Of a DNA stretch of 64,000 nt, positions 13,135-24,366 are shown in pieces. Source of the DNA: Aquatica leii. Taxonomy: Eukaryota; Arthropoda; Insecta; Coleoptera; Lampyridae. Under the pieces are notes generated by a model. It was not told the DNA's origin and searched no databases. It saw only the letters and a list, made by a program, of their open reading frames with translations. The position numbers were made by a program, and so were the translations under genes. The stretch covers positions 620,001 to 684,000 of the forward strand of contig CM069439.1 in assembly GCA_035610365.1 (NCBI GenBank). Reading direction: 5' to 3'. Each line of letters begins with the position of its first letter. Position 1 is the stretch's first letter.

Positions 13135-13330
13135 GAGTCGAAGTTAACCAGACGTGACGATACTTCTTCTTTATATACGGAGACTATTGCTTTTTAAGTC
13201 ACTTCTATGAAGTTTAGAATCTGGCTTAGTCCACAAGTTGATTACCTAACTCTGTAGTGGTTCTTTGTTAGATTTTCGTTTGCTTTTTCAAGTTTATCGT
13301 TTTCTTTCTTACTTTTTCAGAGTTTAGAAT
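13135..13330 (+). repeat. Inverted flank of the Penelope-like element (right arm)
   Basis: This copy is in plus orientation and matches the reverse complement of 10990-11185 and, in part, the direct copy at 13995-14110. The shared core is gttagattttcgtttgcttt followed by tcaagtt and tttctttctta. It therefore behaves as the pseudo-LTR of this Penelope family. Confidence 0.75.
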
Positions 13331-13379
13331 CCAGGTTTGGTTCACAAGTTGATTACCTAATTTTTGAGAAGTTCCTAGA

Positions 13380-13600
13380 TGACAAAGGGAATCAAATATC
13401 TGGGACTTGCTCTTGATACCAGACTAACTTTCAACATTCATCTGGAAAACGTCACGAAGGCCATCAGGGTTTTTAATGCAACTAAACGGATAGTCGGCTA
13501 CACATGAAAATTAAAACTTACCACTACGAAATTGTTATATACTGTGGTGGCAAGACCTATCATGACATACGGTGCGCTTGTATGGAGTGAGAAAACTAAC
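13380..13600 (+). mobile_element. Jockey-type LINE reverse transcriptase tail fragment
   Basis: The plus frame from 13384 reads KGIKYLGLALDTRLTFNIHL, then a short spacer, ATKRIVGY, LLYTVVARPIMTYGALVW. This is the thumb region after the RT domain of jockey-like LINEs (YLGxxLDxxLxW...YxxxxxPxxxYGxxxW). It is cut out of context. The sequence on its left (13311-13378) and that from about 13995 on its right are parts of the same Penelope terminal repeat, so the fragment appears to sit between repeat copies. Downstream sequence to 13985 is not recognisable. Confidence 0.7.
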
Positions 13601-13989
13601 TTGAAAAACGATTAAAGAAACTATCTGGTACACAGAAGAGGTCGAAAATCGCAACGGTACCGGTGACAGAATATATAGAGACAGGCACTAAATTTTGCTA
13701 ACCTTGGAAAAATATGCGTCTGTTTTTCAAGTTGAAGTTGCCGCTATCAGCTGGTGCGTCAAGAACATTATTGACTCGACGAAACGACTATAGCTGAAGT
13801 ACAACGAATACTCAACACTGCATATATTTTATTATAAAAGTTTCTCTTGTAATTACACTAGCTAAGTAAAATAAAAACGACAAGTACCAAAAATGTAAAA
13901 ATTGTATCAAAAAATATCGTTTCCTAAAAATATATTTTTTTTATTTACTTACTATTTCTATACTGTAACTATTTCCAAAATCTTAAAAT

Positions 13990-14330
13990 TGTTTTCTTGG
14001 TTCTTTGTTAGATTTTCGTTTGCTTTTTCAAGTTATCGTTTTCTTTCTTACCTTTTCAGAGTTCAGATTATGGTTTGTTTCACAAGTGGATAACCTCACT
14101 TTTGAGAAGTTCTTAGTTAGATTTCGGTTGCTTGTTTGAGTTTTGCGATTTATTTCACGCCCTGATGAAGCCCCTTACGAAAGTGGGCGAAACGTTAGCA
14201 ACTTCGGCTACAACAACAATGACACGATCCAAACCCGGAAGACATTGTAATGTTAGTATAGATTCCGGGCGTGGAAGCCTTCGCTATTACATTAAAATTG
14301 TTTTGCTAAACTTTTTAATTGTAGAAACTA
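13990..14330 (+). repeat. Penelope-type terminal repeat with a hammerhead-like core
   Basis: The left part repeats the sequence at 13265-13370. The right part, from about 14262, matches the reverse complement of 13045-13090 (gtggaagcct...attacattaa), so it is a terminal repeat of the Penelope element nearby but in the opposite orientation. In the middle, CTGATGA (14162-14168), a GCCC/GGGC stem (14170-14173 with 14185-14188) and GAAA (14189-14192) resemble a hammerhead ribozyme core. Hammerhead motifs are established in Penelope-like terminal repeats. One extra A lies between CTGATGA and the stem, so activity is doubtful. Confidence 0.6.
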
Positions 14331-16787
14331 ACTAGAGTAATTTATTATTGATGAATAAGATAGAATAGTATAGCATCAAAATTAAAGGTTAAATTACCGT
14401 ATTCTTTTTTTTTTATTCTGACATTGCTGTTTTTGTCAGGCTCCTTTATGTTTTCTTAAAAAAATAATAAAACTATACAATATTAAGTTGTATCAATTAC
14501 ATTTTAATGACAGGCTGTCCAATTTTCGTAAGCTTCTTTGTCACGCACTAAACACGACAAGGTTGTAGTTTCCCAGTAATTTTTTCTCCTTTGTTACTTA
14601 TTTTATTGTACGTCTAAATTATGCTTACCTTCTGAACAAAACAATTTTACAATTCAAAAGTGTTTGATGGCAGAGCCATCTCATAGTATAATTTTACTAT
14701 GTGTCTAAAGTTTACTAGTGAGATTTTAGATAAGTATAAAGCGCAGAAAATCTATAATTACGAAATACAAAAAAAGGTATGTAATAAACAACGCAAAAAA
14801 GCGGTTTGGTAATTGTTGTGGTACAACTACAACACGTACAAATTTATGTTTTGAAACTAAACCGTACTGTAAAACTGTATGAAGTCAACTATTAAGTCAT
14901 ATATTACCGTTTTTAGTGCAGAACGTTGAAATAATAGAGCAATAAATTTTTGATTAACTGATCCTGAAATACATCATAAGCAATTATCAATACCGTTAAA
15001 TTAATTTGCAATAAGTTTATTACAGTTCGATGATTACACATTATATAAATACCGACTGCCATATCTCCCCACGTTACGGTAAAACTTAAGATTGACTTTA
15101 ATCAATTTTTTTCTTAATGCAGCACTTGATCTTTATTGTGATTCAAAATTTAAGTAACTGTTCCAGACATTTACTAGGTATGTAAACAGCATTATTTTTA
15201 ATTAGTAACTATTAAAATACACAATGTAACTGGTAACCACATGTCAAAATAAGCCTTGAATGAACAGTTAGAATATTATTTTTAGCCAAAGAATAACACC
15301 AATGGCACAGTTTTACTATAGACACATTTAATCGTTCTATTTGTGTTTCTTAATTATAACGTGAATAAATAATACATGGTTATTTATTGCTGAATGCAAC
15401 AGTGTAATAAACAAAAATAATATATTTTTTTATAGTTTCCATATCACTATACATAGGTTTTAGTATAAAGAATATATTGCATACTTTTCTATAAAGCTTT
15501 GTAAAGTAACCTTTAAAAAGCTTAACCTACTAATTTTAATTTATCTACTAGAAACAAAGAAATAAATTTTTTTTTTGAATAAATAGAAAACGATAAAAAT
15601 AACTAGTTGACTTTTACCTAAAAGAACATCAAAACGAATGATATTTTTAAAATATATGTTCTACAGTAGAAATTAAGGTTTTTTACAGAAAAACGATATC
15701 AATTATTAGTGATAAATTTCATATTCATATTTCGTATTTCTAACGAGGCTTTAATTATATTTAATAAAAAGGACCAAGAAAGTATAGTTTTTAGCACTCA
15801 TTACGAAAAGTTGCAACCTACAACAATTTTATTTTCTTTTGAAATTACATTAAATTTATGTAGTACATAGAAAAAAGTACTCTTTTTAGCAATACAAAAA
15901 TATTGTTTGAATTTTGTCAAATTTCTGCTAAAACTGGATTTCTATAAATTGATATTATCTTTGTATATATACTTTTTCAATTTAAACGATTTCTTCCTTA
16001 AAAATTTTAATAATTCAAATAAAATGTATTTTAATTCAAACATTTTATACAAATCATTTTTAAACATTTTACACAATTTACTTAAGCGGCGCACAATTTG
16101 GCAACCTTGTGCAGTCGTAAAATAAGTTTTAGTAGCACTATAAAGCGGCATTTATACATACTACGGCATTAAAAATAATATAATATTTATATAGAAAGAA
16201 ATTGTCCAAAATACTTTTTGCAGATTTTCTTATAACATTCTTAATTATTTTTAAAAACAATAATTTTTAAAAATATTATAAACATATATCTGATTCATTG
16301 TTTTTATCAATTAATTTCTTATTCACATAATCGTTATCATCATCTTATAACTTGATAATTAAAAGCTCTTCCGCAATATCTAATTTTTTTTTCTCTGTAC
16401 TTTACTTCTATTCTCTTAGTCATGCTTCACACAATTCAGCCAAACGTTTTCAGGAATATTTTCTATTGTGGATTTGAAAAGATCCAAAACGTCCTTTATT
16501 TTTAAAGTAGAAATTAATTTTACCATATTTTTAACATTTATATCAGTTTTATAAGATTAAATTTACAATGTGCCACCGAAAGCCATAAAAATTTCACATT
16601 ATATATTATAGTTATCTGTTGCAATCTTTTTCAACAATTATATTTTTTCAAAATGATGTTATCAAAATAGCTCCAAAAGTATAGGTGTCGTTCAGAAATT
16701 AAATTCAGCAACGGTTTCAAGTAATAATATTTGTCTCTGAAACTCGGGGAACAATGTCATATTTAATGTAGGATCTCTAACATAGTG
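14331..16787. other. Long A+T-rich stretch, nothing recognised
   Basis: No coding region, terminal repeat or RNA gene is recognisable. Overlapping frames near 15907-16151 are low-complexity. Confidence 0.5.
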
Positions 16788-16825
16788 AAACGTTCTCGAA
16801 GTTATTATCAACTTCAAGAACGTTT
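16788..16825. repeat. Imperfect palindrome with two TTCNNGAA sites
   Basis: Arms AAACGTTCTCGAAGTT and AACTTCAAGAACGTTT pair with one mismatch around a 6-nt loop. Each arm contains a TTCNNGAA box. The palindrome lies just 5' of the gypsy pol fragment that starts near 16900. Confidence 0.55.
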
Positions 16826-16899
16826 ACCGAAGGATGTAGAAGATTCTCGACATAGATAACAACAACACACAAAACGTATTCAAAAGGAACTGAGTTTAG

Positions 16900-17725
16900 T
16901 GTTTTAAATTGTACTAGTAGCCGACATTACGGAAGAAGTTTTACGAATGGACGTTATAAAGAAGTATAGGTTCCATTTGAATATAAAGAATTATGTCCTG
17001 CAGATCGGCAATATTTTTTTTTATTTGTTAGACTAAAAGTGTGGTGATGGCACGATTGAACTAATGGAGGATAAAAAAAGGCTACTCGTTGGCAAAACAC
17101 GATGCCAGTAAGAGTTTTAAATGGTAACTCAAATCCAGTAACGTTGAAAAAGAAGACCATGGTCAGCCAATGCACGCCAGTATTTCAGATTGTAAGATGC
17201 GTGAATTCTAATGATGATACGTTACCGAAGAAGTGTCCACAACATATATTAGACATTCTTACCTCCAAATGCCAAAACCTCAGTCAAGACCAGATGGCCA
17301 AAGTTAAAGTGTTGATCCAACAGTATCAAAATGTGTTTGCATTGAAGAGTGGTTCCTAACGTGGTGAAACATAAAATTAATACCGGAGATGCTCAGGCAT
17401 TACGATAACATTCACGCCGACTTTCTTTGGCAAAAAGAGAAGAAGCCAAACAAATAATTATAGATATGGGGAGAGAAGGTGTGATTGAACCTTCAAATAG
17501 TGTATGGGCGCTTTCGTGGTACTCGTGAAAAAGAAAGATGGACCAACGAGGTTTTGCGTAGACTACAGACAGCTTAGCGACGTTACCAAAAAGGTCAGCT
17601 ACCTTTTACCAAAAATTGACGATGTATTTTTTGATTAAGAATTCGCACCGTCTGATGAAGTATCCAACGAAAATTCTTTCATTGATAACAATGTTACTCC
17701 ACCAGTAGAAGTCTAAATCAGGTGT
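16900..17725 (+). mobile_element. Ty3/gypsy pol fragment (protease end to RT start)
   Basis: In plus order: the end of an aspartic protease (LVADITEEVLRMDVIKKYRF at about 16917-16980, where the family has ILGMDVL-like), then the spacer with VPVRVLNGNSNPVTL-like and MVSQCTPVFQIVRC (17102-17205). NLSQDQMAKVKVLIQQYQNV follows at 17278-17337. After frameshifts come AKREEAKQII-like, then [20 protein letters not shown] (about 17517-17577), the start of reverse transcriptase, and SYLLPKIDD. The rest of RT, the RNase H and the integrase are missing. A short open stretch at 17638-17716 ending in a stop may be unrelated. It is a dead fragment from a family different from the gypsy element at 21-25 kb. 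Confidence 0.85.
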
Positions 17726-17755
17726 TCTTCACAAACCACCAGCATTTAAAATTTT

Positions 17756-17860
17756 TTTGTAAGCTTGGCTTAAAATCAAGCCAAGCTTACGAAAAATCAA
17801 GCCAAGCTTTTAAAAAGTCAAGCCAAGCTTTTACAGGTCCAGCATTCAGCAAGCTTTTAA
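17756..17860. repeat. AAGCTTGGCTT palindrome and short tandem units
   Basis: A perfect 12-bp inverted repeat (TAAGCTTGGCTT / AAGCCAAGCTTA, 6-nt loop, 17760-17789) is followed by two more copies of TCAAGCCAAGCTT at about 24-bp spacing. Related caagctt/aagcttga motifs recur at 26370-26480. Confidence 0.8.
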
Positions 17861-17879
17861 GCTCTTAAAAATAATTTTA

Positions 17880-18700
17880 TGTTAATGTAAAATTTATACT
17901 CCAAAATAAAGTTTACCGAAAGCAATTTACACAAATCACTTCAGCAAACACAGTAAATTAAAGAAATAAAAACAGAAATTAAGCAACTTGTCGAACTGAG
18001 TTCTAAGAAAGCTAAATTTAAAATATATACTTCTTACTTTCCAACGTTTTTTGTTTATTTAGCTAAAGTCTTGTTTTGGTTACAACCGCAGATAAACGTG
18101 ATCGAGTACACAAAGTACATTTTGTAAAGTTAGGTCACTGTCAATACAAAACAATAAAGATTGGTATCTGTTGTAATTAATTTACCAACAATTTATTTTG
18201 TAGATGCAAAATTAAAGAGAACAATAATTAACGCAATACGTAAAGCCGTTTTAAAATACAGATCTTACAATATTTACCACAATAGTTACAATCAAAAAAA
18301 CAATCTTTACTTATTTAAATAGACAAAACCGGCTCGAAAACTAATTGTAAATACAGGGCACGCCGCTTATTGGAATCACGGATAATGTTATCAGTCGGGT
18401 GAGTTATCATTTTATTAAAAAACGGGCCGGACGTATGCTACTACATAAAAAAATACCGTTTATAGTAATCATAATTTCTTCTCGGGTTTGTTTCTATACA
18501 TAAACAATAATTCATTTTCCATACATTTTTTAGCTAAATTTTTACAATACGTTTTTTTAGAGTGATAACTTTTATCATTGTACCCTAAAAATAGTTATTT
18601 TGCATATTTAGTTTTATTTTTGCAGTGTTATTTATTTTGTGTTTTGAAAGGATCTAGATTCTTAGAAAAACAATATCAGTTAACTACGTCTTAAGGTTGT
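17880..18700. other. Spacer, nothing recognised
   Basis: No coding signal. A small G+C-richer patch at 18355-18440 could be remnant transposon sequence, but I cannot assign it. Confidence 0.4.
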
Positions 18701-18705
18701 TTCTC

Positions 18706-18736
18706 ACTATCCGTATTGACGGCAGCAGGCAACCGT
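18706..18736 (+). repeat. Left terminal inverted repeat of PIF/Harbinger
   Basis: Starts ACTATCCGTATTGACGGC and matches the reverse complement of 25590-25620 at 29 of 31 positions. Confidence 0.88.
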
Positions 18737-19394
18737 TTATCAGGTCTCCGTAAAAATATTTTTTAATGCAATAAGCATTATGTGTTCACATTATCAGTCT
18801 ATCTGGCGCCTATCTACCGGTTGCAGGATATCGAGATTGTTGGAAAGAATGTTTTGGCAGTTGGGGCATGTCGGTGACGGTTTGTGATAGTAAATGAGAA
18901 CACGCGCATTTCGTCGGTGACCAGCAAACTGACATCATTATAATAATTACCTTAGAGCAAAATTATAAATGTTTGTTTAATTTGAGTCATAAAGACTACA
19001 GCAATAATAATATTTAAAGACGAAATATGAAAAACGATAGTTGCGGATTTGGGAGTCCCAGGTAAGTCTTGAAAACTAAAATATCTCATTTCAAAATTTA
19101 TTAAACTTAAATCTAAACTATTAAGTATATGACAAAAGACATCGAACTACACAATTTTAAATCGCTTACAATACATTTTTTGGAAATACTGATACTGAAT
19201 TATCATATTTCCTAAAATAATGATCCTTGTGGGGTAAAGAAAAAAGTTGTAAATGTTTCCCGTATTTTGTAAACTGTAGTCCCTTGCGGAAGAATATTTG
19301 TGAATTGAGTTTGATGTAATGTATTGGTCTGAGAGAAGTTTACATTACTAACTCTTATATAATTAAGTAAAATACACGTTGTTAAAATAATTTC

Positions 19395-19870
19395 AGTATT
19401 CTACAATATACCTGAAATCTTTGAGCAAATATACCAAAAGCATTCTCAACAACTCTCCTAGCGCAAGATAAACGATGGTTGAAATTTGCTTTTGTTTGGT
19501 TTTCTTTAATTTGTGATTCAGGATAAAACCGCAATAAATAGGTTTTTAATGGGAATGCCTAGTCGCCAAGCATTACAAATGGCATCTGTGTATTGGTGTT
19601 GAGAAGTGGTTTTTCTGGTGGAATAGTCATTCTATTACTGTAGAATCGGTGACTTAAATTTGAATGCAAAAAAATTCCCTCATCACTATTTTTTTCATAA
19701 GCTCCTATATTCACAACAATACATTTATAATCTGCATTCACAATTAGCATAAGAACAATGGAAAATGTTTTATTATCACTAAAATGTTTGGATTCTCTAT
19801 TATCGGGTGCTTCTATCTTTACGTGTTTACGGTCCATTGCTCCAATACAAATGGAAAAATTCCAAATTAC
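19395..19870 (-). pseudogene. PIF/Harbinger DDE nuclease (HARBI1-like), truncated
   Basis: The minus-strand reading from 19870 gives WNFSICIGAMDRKHVKIEAP (first catalytic Asp region, GxxDGKHV-like), KTFSIVLMLIVNADYKCIVV (second Asp), VNIGAYEKNSDEGIF, then PFVMLGD. The next codon is TAG (19556-19558) where the family has the catalytic Glu (GDEAFPL). The frame then continues as AFPLKTYLLRFYPE and NHRLSCARRVVENAFGIFAQ, the conserved C-terminal helix. The N-terminal third of the usual about 350-aa protein is absent: upstream sequence immediately becomes the divergent MADF gene. Premature stop plus truncation mean it is inactive. Confidence 0.88.
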
Positions 19871-19914
19871 TCCTTCAACATTTTACTGCTTATAGCATTG
19901 CAACGTTGAATTGA

Positions 19915-20480
19915 TCAAAGCTCTTTTTTAGCAAACGATTGTAAACAAATATGGTTCAGTCTAAGGAACCAGTTTCGTAGAGTCCTGCAAACGAAAAAGA
20001 CTGTCTCCGGGCAGGCAGCAATCTATTTAGTGCCATATTTTTAAGAGCGAGACACAATATCCGATAATTCGCCGGAAAATGAATCTGATGAGGTAACAAC
20101 TGTAGAGGATAATGAAAACGAAAATAAAAGATAACTAAGTTGGGAACAAGGGTCGAGTATTAAATTAGAGAATAAAGAGATTTCTCAGCTTTCACAATCT
20201 CTAAACCGTATTAAACCTTTCAAGCCTTCGTCAGTACTCAAACCCAAAAGAGCAAAAGTATCTCATTCTCAATCGCTTTAATGAAATATATTTTAAGCAA
20301 AAATGAGCAAACAACTAGCAATTATGCAATAGACGCTTTTCTTGCAGGTATTGGAAAACCATAAAAGCATTTCCTCCTGTGTAATAACATATGGCAAAAA
20401 GTAAAATATTCAATATTGTATCTAAAATATAACTACAACTTTTAGCTCCAACGAGGCATCAGCAAGAGCCAAGTATGTAT
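19915..20480 (+). pseudogene. PIF/Harbinger MADF/BESS DNA-binding partner, degenerate
   Basis: Plus-strand readings show CKQIWFSLRNQFRRVLQTKK (19935-19995), which fits the conserved core of a MADF domain (W.sLRdxFxR). Then comes an acidic linker (NSPENESDEVTTVEDNENEN), a basic PKRAKVSHSQSL segment and, in another frame, NYAIDAFLAGIGK (about 20312-20360), a BESS-type motif. PIF/Harbinger elements normally encode such a partner, which carries the nuclease to DNA. Stops and frame changes break it. It is transcribed divergently from the nuclease. Confidence 0.65.
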
Positions 20481-20854
20481 GATCGGTAACAACACTGAGT
20501 CATAAACCCTAATTACGTCGAAATGAGTGCTGCGAGTCTCCCTATGCAGCAACAGAATCCAAGTACTATTTCTCTATCACTACCGGCAGCTGTCTCGACT
20601 GTAAGGTCGTGTGGAAGTTCATATTAAGTTTATGCACAGTTCTGATATACACATTTGTTTAACATAAAGAGTTATTTAGAATATACGATAATTTTGTACT
20701 TAAAATTACTTTTATTACCTCAAGCCAACTGCCAGTTTTTCAATTGGAGTAATTGCTAGCCTAAAGTTAGTATTCATTTTTCTTAATAAGGGTACACGTT
20801 TTGACAATTGAACTGATATTTAAACATTCATCATCTATCAATTCTTTGTATAGT

Positions 20855-21234
20855 GTGTGTTGATGATTAGATAAGTTTATGATATTTGTATTACGTTTTG
20901 AAGCCTCATTTGCAAACAAAGAAAATTTGATTTATCTTCATTGCAATCATCGAGATTATTTTTTCATTGTCAATTTTTTTTTGTTTTTGTGAATTATTTA
21001 ATTATGCATAAAAACAAACAAATTTAGAAATTACACAAATTACTGTACCTAAAAAACAGCTCAAAATTTGAAAGATCCTTCGTTAATTATAAAATCGTAA
21101 TATCCTGCCCATGCATCATTGACTATAGACTTTGCTTCATAACTTTCTTTGGTATGCCTTTCATCACATGATTATGGTCATGATCGTAATCATTTGAAAT
21201 CATACCTCTTCCTTATAATCTTTTTGTACCTAAA
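20855..21234 (-). pseudogene. Captured copy of exon 2 and intron 2 of the 28-kb host gene
   Basis: This stretch aligns along its length with 28216-28624, for example gatatttgtattacgttttg, agcctcatttgcaaacaa and gaaagatccttcgttaatta. It covers most of intron 2 and exon 2 of the minus-strand gene at 27865-28790. A deletion of roughly 30 bp removes the upstream part of the exon, and further substitutions and a frameshift break the frame. It lies inside the Harbinger element and is bracketed by short direct repeats (20705-20755 and 21238-21296) of a Harbinger-internal sequence. Confidence 0.85.
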
Positions 21235-21380
21235 CTTACTTTATTTTCTAAATAAACCTACCTCAAACCAACTGCCACTTTTTCAATTGAAGTTATTATT
21301 TTTACACATCGTGAACAAAACGTGCTACGCGTCTAAGATTTGTCGACACACTGCGACCAACATTGACCGTCAGATGTTGT

Positions 21381-21618
21381 TGTTAAATACTCGGGTTCTA
21401 TTTATTAGTTAGTTGTATTAGATATTCGATATTAAAGTTCTAAGTTAATGCAGGCAATTTATTTCACACGTAGTGAACAGTAGAAAGGCACAAGGTAACT
21501 TATTCTAGATTACGTTTAACATATGAACTGATACATTAATTTAGTATGACTGTATGTATTCAAAGCCGAGAATTGACTGCCGCCCGATTCCCAGATGCGG
21601 CGTTGCGAATACATGACA
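21381..21618 (-). repeat. 3' LTR of the gypsy element
   Basis: 238 bp, TG...CA ends, flanked on its outer side by GTTGT. It is the left copy on the plus strand. Confidence 0.95.
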
Positions 21619-21726
21619 TGCCCTATCTTTAAAGAAAAGAAAAATATTAACCTTAAATAAGAACACTTATAAATCTAATTTTTTGGGTGGTTTTACAACA
21701 CGACCACCACGAGTACAATATAGATT

Positions 21727-24366
21727 TTAATTCATTTTGTTATTCGAATTAGTGTCCACTTTTTCACTCAAAACCGTAATGACGTCACTGTTTGTTGAGT
21801 TCATCTCTGGATTACAGTTTACCGTTGTTTCTGCAGAGCCATCCTCCTCTCCTTTTATAAAAACAGGATAAAGGGTAAAGTCTTTTATTGGTCTTAGGTG
21901 AATTCCGTTTCGCCTATATTCGCCATTATTTGATGTACGAACTTGATAGTCGTTGGGTCCAGACTGAAGGGTAACAACAGCTGGTTTCCAGTTTCGAATC
22001 CCTTGTTGGATCAACACTTTTTGTTGTGGTTTAAATGTTGACAACTTTTTTGTAGAGCAATTGTAGTATGCAGCTTGTTTTTGCTGGTTAAGTTCTAACT
22101 TTTTCTTGACATCTTTGGTGGAAAATTTTGGTTTTAGAAAATCACGCTGGACTGGAAGTGTGGTGCGTAATTTTCGTCCTATTAGCAGATCACTAGGAGC
22201 TGGTATGTCTTGCTTAGACGTCACATTGTAGTTCAATATTGCTAAAAACGGATCTTTGCCATCTTTAATAGACTTCGTCAAAAAACTTTTTACCGTTTGG
22301 ATAGATCTTTCTACCATTTCATTACTTTTTGGACATAGTAGACTGGATGTAGTCAATTTGATGTCGTATTTAGCTGCAAAGTTTGCAAATTCCGTTGAAT
22401 TGAATGGAGGTCCATTATCGGAAAAGATCTCCAAAGGTAGTCCATTTATTGCAAACACGTTTTTCAATGAAGAAATCACAGATTCGGCGGTTTTACTTGG
22501 CAGCTTGTTTACAACCACAAATTTACTGAAATAATCGACGATCACCAGCAAATTTAAACCTTCATGTGACTTGAAGTCGATGCCGATCTTTTCCTATGGT
22601 AAGTTGGAAACTTTGTGAGATGTCAGCGGTTATTTTGAATTACTTCGAGAATATTCCTAGCAAGTTTGGCAACTTAGTACTAATTTTTCAACATCAGCTG
22701 TAATTTCTGGCCAATATATAGTTTCTGGTGTCCGTTTTTACATGAAACAATGCCTTGGTGGCTTTTGTGTATAAGATTTAAAAATTCCTGCCGTTTGAGG
22801 AACTAATAACCTTTCCTTGTAAAACAGGACATCTTTATTTAAGTAAATTTCATTTTTAATGTTCCAAAACATTTTTAGCTCGGGTTTAATGTCTTTTTTG
22901 TGTTCAGGCCAACCGAAAAGCACATAATTTCAAACTTGTTGTAAGTTCGCATCATTTAAGATAGCTTTCTTAAGGCGTTCTTTGTTTTCTTTAGCTGTAG
23001 ATATTATCGAATGTACCATTAAGTTCTTATATAAGTAGCTGGTGTCGACAAGATCAGGATTTGCATCTCGACTCAGGGCATCGGCCACTTGCATGTATTT
23101 TCCGGGTACGTATTCCAGAACAAACTGAAATCTGAGTAGTCTTATCGCAAGCCTCTGCAATCTGGGAGACAATTCGTCCAATGGTTTTTTGAGCAAACCT
23201 AGGAGAGGTCTGTGATCTGTTTGTATTCGAAATTTCTTACCGTAAAGGTAAAAGAAAAATCTTTCACAGCCAACAACTACTGTTAACAGTTTTTTTTCAA
23301 TGTGATTGTATTTCTGCTGAGTGTGTGTGAGAGAAACGGATGCAAACTCAACTGGATGGTTTTCCTGCATTATTACCATTCCTAGACCAAAAGGACTCGC
23401 GTCAACTGACAACACGGTTTCTTTGGATCAATCAAAGTAAGAAAGTATTGGAGCTGAAGTCACAAGCTTTTTTAGTCGATTAAAACATAAATTTTTATTT
23501 TCTGTCCATACCCATTCATTTTTATCACTAAGAAGTTTTCTAAGACACGCAGTTTTTTTTAACAAATTTGGTATAAATTTTGCTAGATACACTATCATAC
23601 CGAGAAATCTCTGCAAGTCTTTCCAATTTTCGGGTGGTTTCATGTTTTTGATTGCTTCTATTTTCTTTTCGTTGGGAGCGACACCACTTTCGCTAATTAA
23701 GTGTTCATGAAATTTCACACTTTTTTGACAAAATTTTGATTTTGGTAAATTCAAAGTTAAACCACTTTTTGAAATCTTGGTTAAAGCATTGTCCAAGTTT
23801 TCATTGTGTACTTGAAGTGTCTTTTCAAACACAAATACATCGTCAAAATACGATACGGCACCAAGCACGCCTTCTAATATATAATGAATGAAGCGCTGGA
23901 AAATTTCAGGGGCGGAATTTATACCGTAAGGTAAATGCACGAATCTATATCTACCCTAATTGGTAGCGATAGTACATAATTTCGAACTTTCATAGTCTAT
24001 TGGTATTTGTAAAAATGCTTGTGAAGCATCTAATAACGTAAAATATTTAGCACCATTAAGTTCTCCGAATAATGGTTCGACTGTTGGTATGTGAAAATTT
24101 TCACTTTTTAAATAAATATTTAAGTTTCTTGGATCCATACAAATGCGAATATCACCATTTGATTTGGGTGCAATCACTATTGGGTGAACCCAATCGGTGG
24201 GTTCGGTGACCGGAACTAAGATGTTTTCAGAAACCTTTAAGTCTATCTTTTGCTTAACTTTGTCTTTTAAAGAAATCGGTATTTTTCTTGCGGCGCACAC
24301 TTTTGGTACCGCATTATCAGTTAAAGACTCGACGGAATCTACACTAGAAGTCATTTTCATTTTCAC
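21727..24366 (-). pseudogene. pol: Gypsy pol: RT, RNase H and integrase with stops
   Basis: Read from 24366 downwards. RT start: KVCAARKIPISLKDKVKQKI, then TEPTDWVHPIVIAPKSNGDI and FTLLDASQAFLQIPID (motif A Asp). After a TAG at 23956-23958 come VHLPYGINSAPEIFQRF and VSYFDDVFVF (catalytic DD). After a TGA at 23428-23430 RNase H follows (LSVDASPFGLG, then IEKKLLTVV, IQTDHRPL, VADALSRDAN). Next is an H2C2-like region with several stops (YWPEITADVEKLVLSCQTC). The integrase core has IGIDF, IFSDNGPPFNSTEF and NEMVERSIQTVK, giving the D, D and E residues, and a C-terminal tail follows to 21727. The frame overlaps gag by about 22 nt. The aspartic protease is absent. Confidence 0.92.
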
